Origin: Mycobacterium barrassiae
Lineage (GTDB): Bacteria; Actinomycetota; Actinomycetes; Mycobacteriales; Mycobacteriaceae
Assembly (NCBI RefSeq): GCF_025822765.1
Contig: NZ_JACKUK010000014.1
Span: forward strand, 1-64,000
Direction: 5' to 3'
Length of the DNA: 64,000 nt
Position numbers and translations under genes: made by a program. Shown here piece after piece: positions 1-8,505 of this stretch; positions within the stretch are counted from its first letter, which is position 1; every line of letters begins with the position of its first letter. The notes below the pieces were generated by a model that worked only from the letters and a program-made list of their open reading frames with translations, made no database searches and was not told the DNA's origin.

Positions 1-24
1 CGGAGCGTGTCAGGAGAGGTCCAC

Positions 25-138
25 GTGCCACAACACACGGACCCCAAACAGGAATCAGTTACAGATCCCTTCCTGACACCTCCGGAGGCATTTGAGAAGG
101 ACCAACTCGATCTATATCAGCGCTCCTCGGCGAGGTAG
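25..138 (+). CDS. Possible small ORF at the left edge (37 codons)
   Basis: This frame is open from the first base of the window and contains a GTG at 25 preceded by AGGAGAGG at 12-19, a good ribosome binding site at 5 nt spacing. It ends at TAG 136-138, overlapping the 3' end of the convergent YjbR-like gene by about 22 nt. The predicted peptide is hydrophilic and Pro/Asp/Glu-rich with no motif I recognise. It could be a genuine small protein, the tail of a gene starting outside the window, or chance. The surrounding bases 1-116 hold nothing else except a 9-bp inverted repeat (7-15 and 71-79). Confidence 0.22.
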   Translation: MPQHTDPKQESVTDPFLTPPEAFEKDQLDLYQRSSAR

Positions 139-497
139 GCCTTCACGAGGGTCTTCGGTGCCTGCGCGAGCCAGGCTTCGGTGATGAGCTCGGTGAGTTC
201 GGGCACCGAGATCTCGGCCAGCCGGACGAGCAATATGGGATAGCCGTCGAAGTGCGGTGTGGTGAAGTACACATCGGGGGCGTCGGCAATGAGCGCAAAC
301 TTCACTCCTTCGTCCGGGACATGTGCCGCGAGGATGTCGCCGTCGGGTGCCTCATCGCCCAGCGCGGCATGGTCGGCCTTGCGTAACGGCCGCTCCCAGG
401 CCATGAGTTTCTTGCGGACCCGCCATGACCTCGGTGCCGTCTCTGACGCCTCAGGTAACTTGACGGCGATGCGCTCGACGTCCGCCCAGGTGGCCAC
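117..497 (-). CDS. MmcQ/YjbR family DNA-binding protein
   Basis: A 126-residue protein of the MmcQ/YjbR family, a CyaY-like fold annotated as DNA-binding but without an established cellular role. Visible family features are an N-terminal helix with ALxLPEA-like spacing (here AVKLPEASE), a central KLMAWERPLRK segment, and the YFTTPHFDGYPILLVRL core followed by a C-terminal helix ending in KAYL. I chose the GTG at 497 because it gives the usual family length. GTG 530 (137 aa) is possible, and longer starts would overlap the divergent gene at 550. It corresponds by position to M. tuberculosis Rv2570. It is divergent from the transglutaminase operon with only about 50 nt between starts, so it could share a promoter region with it. 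Function is not assignable from sequence. Confidence 0.8.
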   Translation of the reverse strand: MATWADVERIAVKLPEASETAPRSWRVRKKLMAWERPLRKADHAALGDEAPDGDILAAHVPDEGVKFALIADAPDVYFTTPHFDGYPILLVRLAEISVPELTELITEAWLAQAPKTLVKAYLAEER

Positions 498-549
498 GGA
501 CTCGATTGTGCGCCATGCATACCCGGCCACCGTGTGATGGGATCGTGCG

Positions 550-3500
550 ATGGGCATCAAGGTGGCGCTGGAGCACCGCACCAGCTACACATTCGACCGA
601 CTGGTGCAGCTGCACCCCCACGTCGTTCGGCTTCGCCCTGCCCCGCATTCCCGGACCCCGATCGAGGCCTACTCGTTCGCCGTCGAACCGGCTGACCACT
701 TCATCAACTGGCAGCAGGACGCCTTCGGCAACTTCCTCGCCCGGCTGGTTTTCCCGAACCGGGCACGGAGCCTGACGATCACCGTCGGCCTGATCGCCGA
801 CATGAAGGTGATCAACCCGTTCGACTTCTTCATCGAGGAGTACGCCGAGAAGTTCGGCTTCACCTACCCGAAGTCGCTCGCCGAAGACCTCAAGCCTTAC
901 CTGCGCCCGGTCGACGAGAACGGCGAGGGCAGCGGGCCCGGTGACCTCGTCAAGGCGTGGGTGGCCAACTTCTCCGTCCCGCCGGAGACCCGCACCATCG
1001 ACTTCCTCGTCGCCCTCAACCGCGCCATCAACGCCGACGTGGGCTACAGCCTGCGAATGGAACCCGGCGTGCAGACGCCCGACTACACCCTGCGCACCGG
1101 AATCGGCTCGTGCCGCGACTCGGCCTGGTTGCTGGTGTCGATCCTGCGCCAGCTGGGGCTGGCCGCCCGCTTCGTGTCCGGCTACCTCGTCCAGCTCACC
1201 TCCGACGTCGAGGCGCTCGACGGACCCTCTGGCCCGGCCGCCGACTTCACCGACCTGCACGCATGGACCGAGGTGTACATCCCCGGCGCGGGCTGGATCG
1301 GCCTCGATCCGACGTCGGGCCTGTTCGCCGGTGAGGGCCACATCCCGCTGTCGGCGACCCCGCATCCGGAGTCCGCGGCACCCATCACCGGCGCCACCGA
1401 GCCGTGTGAGACGACGCTGGACTTCACCAACACCGTCACCCGGATCCACGAGGATCCCCGGGTCACGCTGCCCTACACCGAGGCCGCCTGGGGTGCCATC
1501 TGTGACCTGGGTGCCCGCATCGACGCACGGTTGGCCGCTGGCGATGTGCGCCTGACGATGGGCGGCGAGCCCACGTTCGTCTCGATCGACAACCAGGTCG
1601 ACCCCGAGTGGACCACCGACGCCGACGGGCCGCACAAACGCCAACTGGCATCCGCGCTCGCGGCCCGCTTGAAGAAGGCGTGGGCGCCGCAGGGCGTGAT
1701 TCACCGCAACCAGGGCAAGTGGTATCCGGGGGAACCGTTGCCGCGCTGGCAGATCGGACTGTTCTGGCGCACCGACGGCGGGCCGTTGTGGCGCGACGAC
1801 TCAATGTTGGCCGACCCGTGGCCGTCGACGCCGGAGACCATCGAGGTCGCGCCCGACGCGGGACTGCAGTTCCTCGGCGCCCTCGCCGACGACCTCGGCC
1901 TGCCTGCGTCGCAGGTTCGACCCGCCTACGAGGATGCGTTGAGCCGCCTGGCCGAAGCGACCCGTCTGCCGCAGGGCGAACCCGTCAGCGCGGCAGACGA
2001 TTTGGAGACCGACACCCCCGACGCGCGTGCTGCATTGATGGCGCGGTTGGACGAGTCCGTCACCGAACCCGCCGCGTATGTGTTGCCGTTGCACCGCACC
2101 GACGACGGGTCGGGATGGGCGAGCGCCGACTGGCGACTGCGGCGCGGACGGATTGTCCTGCTGGAGGGCGACTCCCCGGCCGGGCTGCGGCTGCCGCTGA
2201 AATCGATCAGCTGGCAACCGCCGGAGCCGACGCACGGGGCCGATCCGTTGACCCACCGCGGGACGCTGCCCGACGAACCCGGCGCCGACGATGCGGAGGT
2301 CGTGGAGGCCGACGCTATGCCGACCACCGCGGTCGTGGCCGAGATCCGCGACGGGCTGCTCTACATCTACCTGCCGCCGACCGAGGACGCCGAGCACTTC
2401 GTCGACCTGATTCACCGAGTGGAGGCCGCGGCGGCCAAGATTTCCTGCCCGGTGGTCCTCGAAGGCTACGGACCGCCGCCCGATCCACGGATCACGTCGA
2501 TGACCGTCACCCCCGACCCCGGGGTCATCGAGGTCAACGTCGCGCCCACGGGAAGCTTCGCCGAACAGCGGAAGCAGCTGGAAACCCTTTACAGCGAGGC
2601 CCGGCTCGCCCGGCTGTCGACCGAATCCTTCGACGTCGACGGCACTCACGGCGGCACCGGCGGCGGTAACCACATCACCCTCGGCGGCATCACCCCCGCG
2701 GATTCGCCGCTGCTGCGCCGTCCCGACCTGCTGGTGTCGATGCTGACGTACTGGCAGCGCCACCCGGCGCTGTCCTACCTGTTCTCGGGGCGGTTCATCG
2801 GCACGACGTCGCAGGCACCCCGGGTCGACGAGGGCCGCGCCGAGGCGCTGTACGAGCTCGAGATCGCGTTCGCCGAGATCGCGCGGCTGTCGGCGGGCGA
2901 GGGCGGGCCTCGCCCGTGGATCGTCGACCGGGCGTTGCGGCACCTGCTGACCGACATCACCGGAAACACCCACCGGGCCGAATTCTGCATCGACAAGCTG
3001 TACAGCCCCGATGGTCCCCGCGGCCGGCTGGGACTGCTGGAGCTGCGCGGGTTCGAGATGCCGCCGCACTACCAGATGGCGATGGTGCAGTCACTGCTGG
3101 TGCGGTCGCTGGTCGCATGGTTCTGGGACGAGCCGCTGCGGGCGCCGCTCATCCGCCACGGTGCGAACTTGCACGGTCGATATCTGTTGCCGCACTTCCT
3201 GATTCACGATATCGCCGACGTCGCCGCCGATCTGCGGGCGCACGGCATCGATTTCGAGACCAGCTGGCTGGACCCGTTCACCGAGTTCCGGTTCCCACGC
3301 ATCGGTACAGCGGTGTTCGACGGTGTCGAGATCGAGCTACGCGGGGCGATCGAACCGTGGAATGTGTTGGGGGAGGAGTCGACCGCGGGCGGGACGGCGC
3401 GCTATGTCGACTCGTCGGTCGAGCGCATCCAGGTCCGGCTCATCGGCGCCGACCGGCAGCGCTACATCGTCACCGCCAACGGCTATCCCGTGCCCTTGTT

Positions 3501-3867
3501 GGCCACCGACAATCCCGACGTTCAGGTGGGCGGGGTGAGATACCGGGCGTGGCAGCCCCCGAGCGCGTTGCATCCCACCATCACCGTCGACGGCCCGCTG
3601 CGCTTCGAGTTGGTCGACATCGCTTCGGGCATGTCGCGCGGCGGCTGTACGTACCACGTCTCACATCCCGGTGGGCGGTCCTACGACACCCCACCCGTCA
3701 ACGCCGTAGAGGCCGAATCGCGACGCGGCCGCCGTTTCGAGACCACCGGTTTCACCCCGGGCAAGGTAGACATGTCCGATATCCGGGAGAAGCAGGCGCG
3801 GCAATCCACTGACGTGGGCGCGCCGGGGATCTTGGATCTGCGCCGGGTGCGTACCGTTCTGCAGTGA
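550..3867 (+). CDS. Transglutaminase-like domain fused to DUF2126 (predicted circularly permuted GS-like amidoligase)
   Basis: A 1105-residue protein, full length for the family (Rv2566-like). Residues 1-100 form the beta-rich transglutaminase N-terminal domain. Residues about 150-260 are the papain-fold transglutaminase core with the complete triad: Cys188 (GSCRDSAW), His237 (DLHAW) and Asp253 (GLDPTSG). The remaining 800 residues are DUF2126, with conserved MGGEPTFV (Glu340), GGGNH (Asn707/His708) and LLELRGFEMPPH (Glu831, Arg833, Glu836). DUF2126 has been proposed from comparative genomics to be a circularly permuted glutamine-synthetase-like ligase. That is family knowledge, not shown here. 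No signal peptide or membrane segment is seen, so it is predicted cytoplasmic. The ATG at 550 matches the MxIKVALEHRTSYTFDRL start of homologues. It is first in an operon; its stop overlaps the next start. Confidence 0.9.
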   Translation: MGIKVALEHRTSYTFDRLVQLHPHVVRLRPAPHSRTPIEAYSFAVEPADHFINWQQDAFGNFLARLVFPNRARSLTITVGLIADMKVINPFDFFIEEYAEKFGFTYPKSLAEDLKPYLRPVDENGEGSGPGDLVKAWVANFSVPPETRTIDFLVALNRAINADVGYSLRMEPGVQTPDYTLRTGIGSCRDSAWLLVSILRQLGLAARFVSGYLVQLTSDVEALDGPSGPAADFTDLHAWTEVYIPGAGWIGLDPTSGLFAGEGHIPLSATPHPESAAPITGATEPCETTLDFTNTVTRIHEDPRVTLPYTEAAWGAICDLGARIDARLAAGDVRLTMGGEPTFVSIDNQVDPEWTTDADGPHKRQLASALAARLKKAWAPQGVIHRNQGKWYPGEPLPRWQIGLFWRTDGGPLWRDDSMLADPWPSTPETIEVAPDAGLQFLGALADDLGLPASQVRPAYEDALSRLAEATRLPQGEPVSAADDLETDTPDARAALMARLDESVTEPAAYVLPLHRTDDGSGWASADWRLRRGRIVLLEGDSPAGLRLPLKSISWQPPEPTHGADPLTHRGTLPDEPGADDAEVVEADAMPTTAVVAEIRDGLLYIYLPPTEDAEHFVDLIHRVEAAAAKISCPVVLEGYGPPPDPRITSMTVTPDPGVIEVNVAPTGSFAEQRKQLETLYSEARLARLSTESFDVDGTHGGTGGGNHITLGGITPADSPLLRRPDLLVSMLTYWQRHPALSYLFSGRFIGTTSQAPRVDEGRAEALYELEIAFAEIARLSAGEGGPRPWIVDRALRHLLTDITGNTHRAEFCIDKLYSPDGPRGRLGLLELRGFEMPPHYQMAMVQSLLVRSLVAWFWDEPLRAPLIRHGANLHGRYLLPHFLIHDIADVAADLRAHGIDFETSWLDPFTEFRFPRIGTAVFDGVEIELRGAIEPWNVLGEESTAGGTARYVDSSVERIQVRLIGADRQRYIVTANGYPVPLLATDNPDVQVGGVRYRAWQPPSALHPTITVDGPLRFELVDIASGMSRGGCTYHVSHPGGRSYDTPPVNAVEAESRRGRRFETTGFTPGKVDMSDIREKQARQSTDVGAPGILDLRRVRTVLQ

Positions 3868-6530
3868 TGGTCCTACCCGCAGCGAGTCCTCAGGACATCG
3901 ACAACCTGCTGTCCCGGTATCGCACCGCGCGAGCCCAGCAGGCGCTGTTCGACGTCCGCGGTGGGGCAGGTACGGGCTACGACGAATTCGTCGACGCCGC
4001 AGGCAATATCCGGCCGGCCTGGCAGGAGCTGGCCGAGTGTGTCGGCGAGCGCGGCCGCGGCGGCCTGGACCACCTGCGGTCGACGGTGCGCAGCCTGGTC
4101 GACAACGACGGCATCACCTACGTCCAGGTCGACCGCCACGGTGACGCCGTCACCAACGGCAGCGGGGCCGCGGAGCCCGGCCCGTGGCACCTCGATGCGC
4201 TGCCGCTGGTGATCTCCTCGGCTGACTGGGACATCCTGGAAGCCGGTCTGCTGCAACGCTCCCGGCTGCTCGACGCGATACTGACCGACCTCTACGGCCC
4301 GCGGATGTCGGTGACCAGCGGCGTGCTGCCCGCGCCGCTACTCTTCGCCCATCCCGGCTACATCCGCGCTGCGCGCGGTATCGAGGTGCCCGGCCGGCAC
4401 CAGCTTTTCATGCACGGCTGCGACATCAGCCGCACCCGCGACGGCAGCTTCCAGGTCAACGCCGACTGGACCCAGGCGCCGTCAGGGGCGGGTTATGCGC
4501 TCGCCGACCGCCGGGTGGTGGCGCACGCCATCCCCGACCTGTACGAACGCATCGGTCCCCGGCCGGCATCGCCATGGGCACAGGCGCTTCGGCTCGCGCT
4601 GATCGACGCCGCGCCCGAGTCCGCGGAGGAACCGGTCGTGGTGGTTCTCAGCCCCGGTATCCACTCGGAGACGGCCTTCGACCAGGCCTACATCGCCAGC
4701 GTGCTGGGCTTCCCGCTGGTGGAGAGCGCCGACCTGGTGGTGCGTGACGGCAAGCTGTGGATGCGGTCGATGGGCACGCTCAAGCGCGTCGACGTCGTGC
4801 TGCGCAGGGTGGACGCCGATTACGCGGATCCTCTTGACCTGCGGGCGGATTCGCGCCTCGGCGTCGTCGGGCTCGTCGAGGCGCTACGGCGCGGCGCGGT
4901 GACGGTGGTGAACACGCTGGGCAGCGGAATTCTGGAAAGCCCTGGGGTGCTTCGCTTTCTGCCCGAACTCGCCGAGCGGCTGCTGGGGGAGACGCCGCTG
5001 CTGCGCACCGCGCCGATGTACTGGGGCGGCATCAACACCGAACGGTCGCATCTGTTGAGTAACCTGGGGTCGCTGCTGATCCGTCCGGTCACGGGCGGCG
5101 ACACCATCGTCGGGCCGGCGTTGACCTCTGCGCAACGCAAGGAACTCGGCGTCCGTATCGAAGCGACGCCATGGCAGTGGGTCGGCCAGGAGTTGCCGGA
5201 GTTCTCGTCGGCGCCCAGCGACTATTACCCGGGCGGGCTGTCGGCGGCCAATGTGGGTATGCGGTTGTTCACCGTGTCGCAGCGAAGCGGTTACGCACCG
5301 ATGATCGGCGGGCTGGGCTATCTCGTCGCGGCCGGAAGTGCCGGATTCCGGCTGAATAGTGTTGCCGCGAAGGATATCTGGGTACGCACGCCGACGAGGG
5401 TGACCGCCGAGCGCATCCCCACCGCGCCGCCGATGGAGCTGCCCGCCATCACATCGAGCCCCACCGGAGCGGTCAGCTCTCCGCGTGTGCTGTCGGATCT
5501 GTTCTGGATGGGCCGCTACGCCGAGCGCGCGGAGAGCATGGCCAGGCTGCTCACCGTGACTCGCGAGCGCCATCACGAGTTCCGTTACCGCAGAGAGTTG
5601 GCGGGCAGCGAATGTGTGCCGGTGCTGCTCACCGCGCTCGGCTCGATCACCGGAACCGGATCGGGCGACGGTGATCACGACGATCTGGTGGCCACCGCGC
5701 CGACCACGCTGTGGTCGCTGACCGCCGATCGGCACCGCTCGGGCTCGCTCGCCCAGTCCGTCGAACGTCTCAGCCTCGCCGCCCGCGCCGTGCGCGACCA
5801 GATGTCCAACGACACCTGGATGGTGCTCGCGGCGGTCGAGCGCGCGCTGCTGCACCCCGAGGACCAGCCTTCTGTCCGGTCGACTGACGAGCCGCCGCAG
5901 TCCAAGGCCGAGGGTGACGCCTACCTGTCGTCCACAAGTAACCTCACGCTGGCGGGCATGCTCGCGCTGTCGGGGGTGGCCGCCGAGTCCATGGTCCACG
6001 ACGTCGGCTGGACGATGATGGACATCGGCAAACGCATCGAACGTGGGTTGGGGTTGACGGCGTTGCTGCGTGCGACCCTCACCACCGTCCGCAGTCCCGG
6101 CGCCGAGCAAACCATCACGGAGTCCACGCTGGTGGTGTGTGAGTCGTCGGTCATCTACCGCCGGCGCAATCCCGGCACGGTTAGTGTTGCTGCCGTGGCC
6201 GACCTGGTTCTGTTCGACGCGGAGAACCCGCGGTCGCTGGCCTACCAGCTCGAGCGGCTCCGCACCGGGCTGAAGGCGCTGCCGGGGTCGTCGGGCTCGT
6301 CACGGCCCGAACGGCTGGTCGACGAGATCATCACCCGACTGCGCCGCGTCGAACCTGCCGACCTCGAGGAGACCACGCCGGAAGGCCACCGTGCCGAGCT
6401 CAGCGCGTTGCTCGACGATGTTCACTCCGAGCTGCGCGAGCTGTCCGTGGTCATCACCGCGACGCATCTGTCGCTGCCGGGCGGCATGCAGCCGCTGTGG
6501 GGACCCGACGAGCGCCGAGTGATGCCGTGA
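3864..6530 (+). CDS. Circularly permuted ATP-grasp / alpha-E domain fusion protein
   Basis: An 888-residue protein corresponding to Rv2567. Residues about 60-510 are the circularly permuted ATP-grasp type 2 module (old DUF404/DUF407), predicted to activate a carboxylate with ATP and form an amide bond. Recognisable segments include FAHPGYIRAARGIE, LFMHGCDISRTRDG, LWMRSMG and VVNTLGSGI. From about residue 539 (SPRVLSDLFWMGRYAERAE) to the C-terminus is an all-helical alpha-E domain (old DUF403); in many bacteria the two modules are separate genes. The start is GTG at 3864 or ATG at 3867, overlapping the upstream stop. No secretion signal is seen. The substrate is unknown; the neighbours suggest it works with the DUF2126 ligase in making or attaching a peptide. 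The fusion is usual in mycobacteria. Confidence 0.9.
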   Translation: MMVLPAASPQDIDNLLSRYRTARAQQALFDVRGGAGTGYDEFVDAAGNIRPAWQELAECVGERGRGGLDHLRSTVRSLVDNDGITYVQVDRHGDAVTNGSGAAEPGPWHLDALPLVISSADWDILEAGLLQRSRLLDAILTDLYGPRMSVTSGVLPAPLLFAHPGYIRAARGIEVPGRHQLFMHGCDISRTRDGSFQVNADWTQAPSGAGYALADRRVVAHAIPDLYERIGPRPASPWAQALRLALIDAAPESAEEPVVVVLSPGIHSETAFDQAYIASVLGFPLVESADLVVRDGKLWMRSMGTLKRVDVVLRRVDADYADPLDLRADSRLGVVGLVEALRRGAVTVVNTLGSGILESPGVLRFLPELAERLLGETPLLRTAPMYWGGINTERSHLLSNLGSLLIRPVTGGDTIVGPALTSAQRKELGVRIEATPWQWVGQELPEFSSAPSDYYPGGLSAANVGMRLFTVSQRSGYAPMIGGLGYLVAAGSAGFRLNSVAAKDIWVRTPTRVTAERIPTAPPMELPAITSSPTGAVSSPRVLSDLFWMGRYAERAESMARLLTVTRERHHEFRYRRELAGSECVPVLLTALGSITGTGSGDGDHDDLVATAPTTLWSLTADRHRSGSLAQSVERLSLAARAVRDQMSNDTWMVLAAVERALLHPEDQPSVRSTDEPPQSKAEGDAYLSSTSNLTLAGMLALSGVAAESMVHDVGWTMMDIGKRIERGLGLTALLRATLTTVRSPGAEQTITESTLVVCESSVIYRRRNPGTVSVAAVADLVLFDAENPRSLAYQLERLRTGLKALPGSSGSSRPERLVDEIITRLRRVEPADLEETTPEGHRAELSALLDDVHSELRELSVVITATHLSLPGGMQPLWGPDERRVMP

Positions 6531-7459
6531 CGGCCTTCCCCGACGGGCCGACGCCCTCGGTATCGAGCCGGTGCTACCAGGTGGCGCACCGCACGGTCTA
6601 CCACTACTCGGATGTCGTGACCAGCAGTTACGGCCGCGGTTTCCTCACCCCGCGCGATTCCGCGCGTCAGCGCTGCCTGTCCCACGAGTTGATCATCGAA
6701 CCGGAGGCTGCCGACAGCTCGACCAGCCGCGACGTCTACGGCAACATCAGCTCGTATTTCCATGTCACCGAGCGCCACCGGACCCTGTCGATCACCAGCA
6801 GGTCGGTGGTCGAAGTCGACCCGCCACCCGCGGACCTCTACGAGGGCGGCTCGGCGCGGGCACCGTGGGAGATCGCCAGGCCGGTCGGCACCGACGGCGC
6901 CCTGGCCACAGAGTTCACCCTGGATCTGCGACCGCCCGAGATCACCGACGAGGTACGTGAGTACGCCGCACCGAGCTTCGTTCCGGAGCGCCCACTGATC
7001 GAGGTGCTGCGCGATCTGTCGTCGCGCATCTTCAACGACTTCACCTACCGGTCCGGCTCTACGACGGTGTCTACTCAGGTGAGCGAGGTTTTGGCCGCGC
7101 GAGAGGGGGTATGTCAGGACTTCGCGCGGCTGGCGATCGCCTGCCTGCGTGCCAATGGGTTGGCTGCCAGCTACGTGTCCGGGTACTTGGCGACCGACCC
7201 GCCGCCCGGAAAGGAACGAATGGTGGGCATCGACGCCACCCACGCGTGGGCATCGGTATGGACGCCGCAGAACCAGTGGCTCGGTTTCGATCCCACCAAC
7301 GACCAGATGGTCGACGAACGCTACATCACCGTCGGATTCGGCCGCGACTACGCCGATGTGCCGCCGCTGCGCGGCATCATCTACACCGACTCCGAGAGCA
7401 GTGTGATCGATGTCGCGGTCGACGTCGCACCGTATGAGGGTGGCGTTTTAAATGCGTGA
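6527..7459 (+). CDS. Transglutaminase family protein (cysteine-protease-like)
   Basis: A 310-residue stand-alone transglutaminase-like protein (Rv2569c-like). The N-terminal about 150 residues are the beta-sandwich Transglut_N domain (RTVYHYSDVVTSSYGRG...). The core then carries a complete triad: Cys196 in GVCQDFARL, His239 in THAWASVW and Asp255 in GFDPTND. Bacterial members of this group are thought to act as peptidases or amidotransferases rather than protein cross-linkers. I use GTG 6527, which overlaps the previous stop by 4 nt (GTGA); an in-frame ATG 30 nt upstream lies inside the preceding gene. Third in the operon, it overlaps the next gene by 8 nt. In M. tuberculosis the counterpart lies on the opposite strand to Rv2566/Rv2567; here all four genes are co-directional. 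Confidence 0.88.
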   Translation: MTAFPDGPTPSVSSRCYQVAHRTVYHYSDVVTSSYGRGFLTPRDSARQRCLSHELIIEPEAADSSTSRDVYGNISSYFHVTERHRTLSITSRSVVEVDPPPADLYEGGSARAPWEIARPVGTDGALATEFTLDLRPPEITDEVREYAAPSFVPERPLIEVLRDLSSRIFNDFTYRSGSTTVSTQVSEVLAAREGVCQDFARLAIACLRANGLAASYVSGYLATDPPPGKERMVGIDATHAWASVWTPQNQWLGFDPTNDQMVDERYITVGFGRDYADVPPLRGIIYTDSESSVIDVAVDVAPYEGGVLNA

Positions 7460-8495
7460 CTTCACCTGCCCGAACTGCGGTCAGCGGTTGGCGTTCGAGA
7501 ACTCGCTTTGCCTGTCGTGCGGAAGTTCGTTGGGGTTCTCGCTAGAAGATATGGCGCTGTTGGTCATCGCACCCGACGACGAAAGCGACCATGCGGGTGC
7601 GGTGCCGTCCAGCGATTACCAGCTGTGCGCGAATCTATACGCCGCCCAGTGCAACTGGCTGGTCAAACGATCCCCGACGCGCCAGCTGTGCACGTCGTGC
7701 GCACTGACGCGGACGCGGCCCAACGACGCCGACACCAAGGCCATGGCGGCGTTCGCCGAAGCCGAGAAGGCCAAGCGCCGACTCATCGCCCAGCTGCACG
7801 AAATGAAGCTGCCCATCATCGGTCGTGACGAGGACCCTCAGTTCGGTCTCGCATTCGACCTGCTGTCCAGCGAGAACGAGAAGGTGTTCACCGGCCACGA
7901 GAACGGCGTGATCACACTCGATCTCGCCGAGGGCGACGACGTGCACCGCGAGCAGCTGCGGGTGTCGATGGAGGAGCCTTATCGCACGCTGCTCGGTCAT
8001 TTCCGGCACGAGATCGGGCATTACTACTACTACCGGCTGGTCGACCCGTCACCGGACTACAAGGCCCGGTTCCACGAGCTGTACGGCGACGCCGACGCCG
8101 ACTACCAGGCCGCGCTGGACCGGCACTACAGCGAGGGGCCTCCGACCGAATGGCAGAAGGACTACGTCTCCTCCTACGCCACGATGCACCCCGCCGAGGA
8201 CTGGGCCGAGACGTTCGCGCATTACCTTCACATCCGCGACACCTTGGACACCGCCGCGGCGTTCGGTCTGGCTCCGGCCAGCGCCACGTTCGAGCGGCGG
8301 GTGTTGGGCCCCAGCGGATTCGACACGACCATCGATATCTGGCTTCCGCTGACCTGGGCGCTGAACATGATCAACCGGTCGATGGGCAAGGACGATCTCT
8401 ACCCGTTCGTGCTGCCGGCGAAGGTGCTGGACAAGATGCGCCTGGTGCACACGATCATCGACGAGATCGTCTCGGACCCCGCGAAAGCCAGGTGA
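7452..8495 (+). CDS. Zinc-binding metallopeptidase with N-terminal zinc ribbon
   Basis: A 347-residue protein (Rv2568c-like). A zinc ribbon occupies the N-terminus with Cys6, Cys9, Cys20 and Cys23, and a second Cys cluster lies near residues 57-80 (AQCNWLV, LCTSCA). The peptidase motif is HEIGH (His186, Glu187, His190) followed by YYYYRL, with Glu249 or Glu253 in the HPAEDWAETFAHYLH segment as candidate third ligand or support. This is the pattern of the family annotated as putative zinc-binding metallopeptidase. The ATG at 7452 lies 8 nt inside the upstream gene, implying translational coupling. By context it may trim or remove whatever the ligases build; that is inference. No transmembrane segment is apparent. 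It is last gene of the operon and faces a convergent SDR gene 10 nt away. Confidence 0.85.
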   Translation: MRDFTCPNCGQRLAFENSLCLSCGSSLGFSLEDMALLVIAPDDESDHAGAVPSSDYQLCANLYAAQCNWLVKRSPTRQLCTSCALTRTRPNDADTKAMAAFAEAEKAKRRLIAQLHEMKLPIIGRDEDPQFGLAFDLLSSENEKVFTGHENGVITLDLAEGDDVHREQLRVSMEEPYRTLLGHFRHEIGHYYYYRLVDPSPDYKARFHELYGDADADYQAALDRHYSEGPPTEWQKDYVSSYATMHPAEDWAETFAHYLHIRDTLDTAAAFGLAPASATFERRVLGPSGFDTTIDIWLPLTWALNMINRSMGKDDLYPFVLPAKVLDKMRLVHTIIDEIVSDPAKAR

Positions 8496-8505
8496 GCAGC
8501 GCAGG

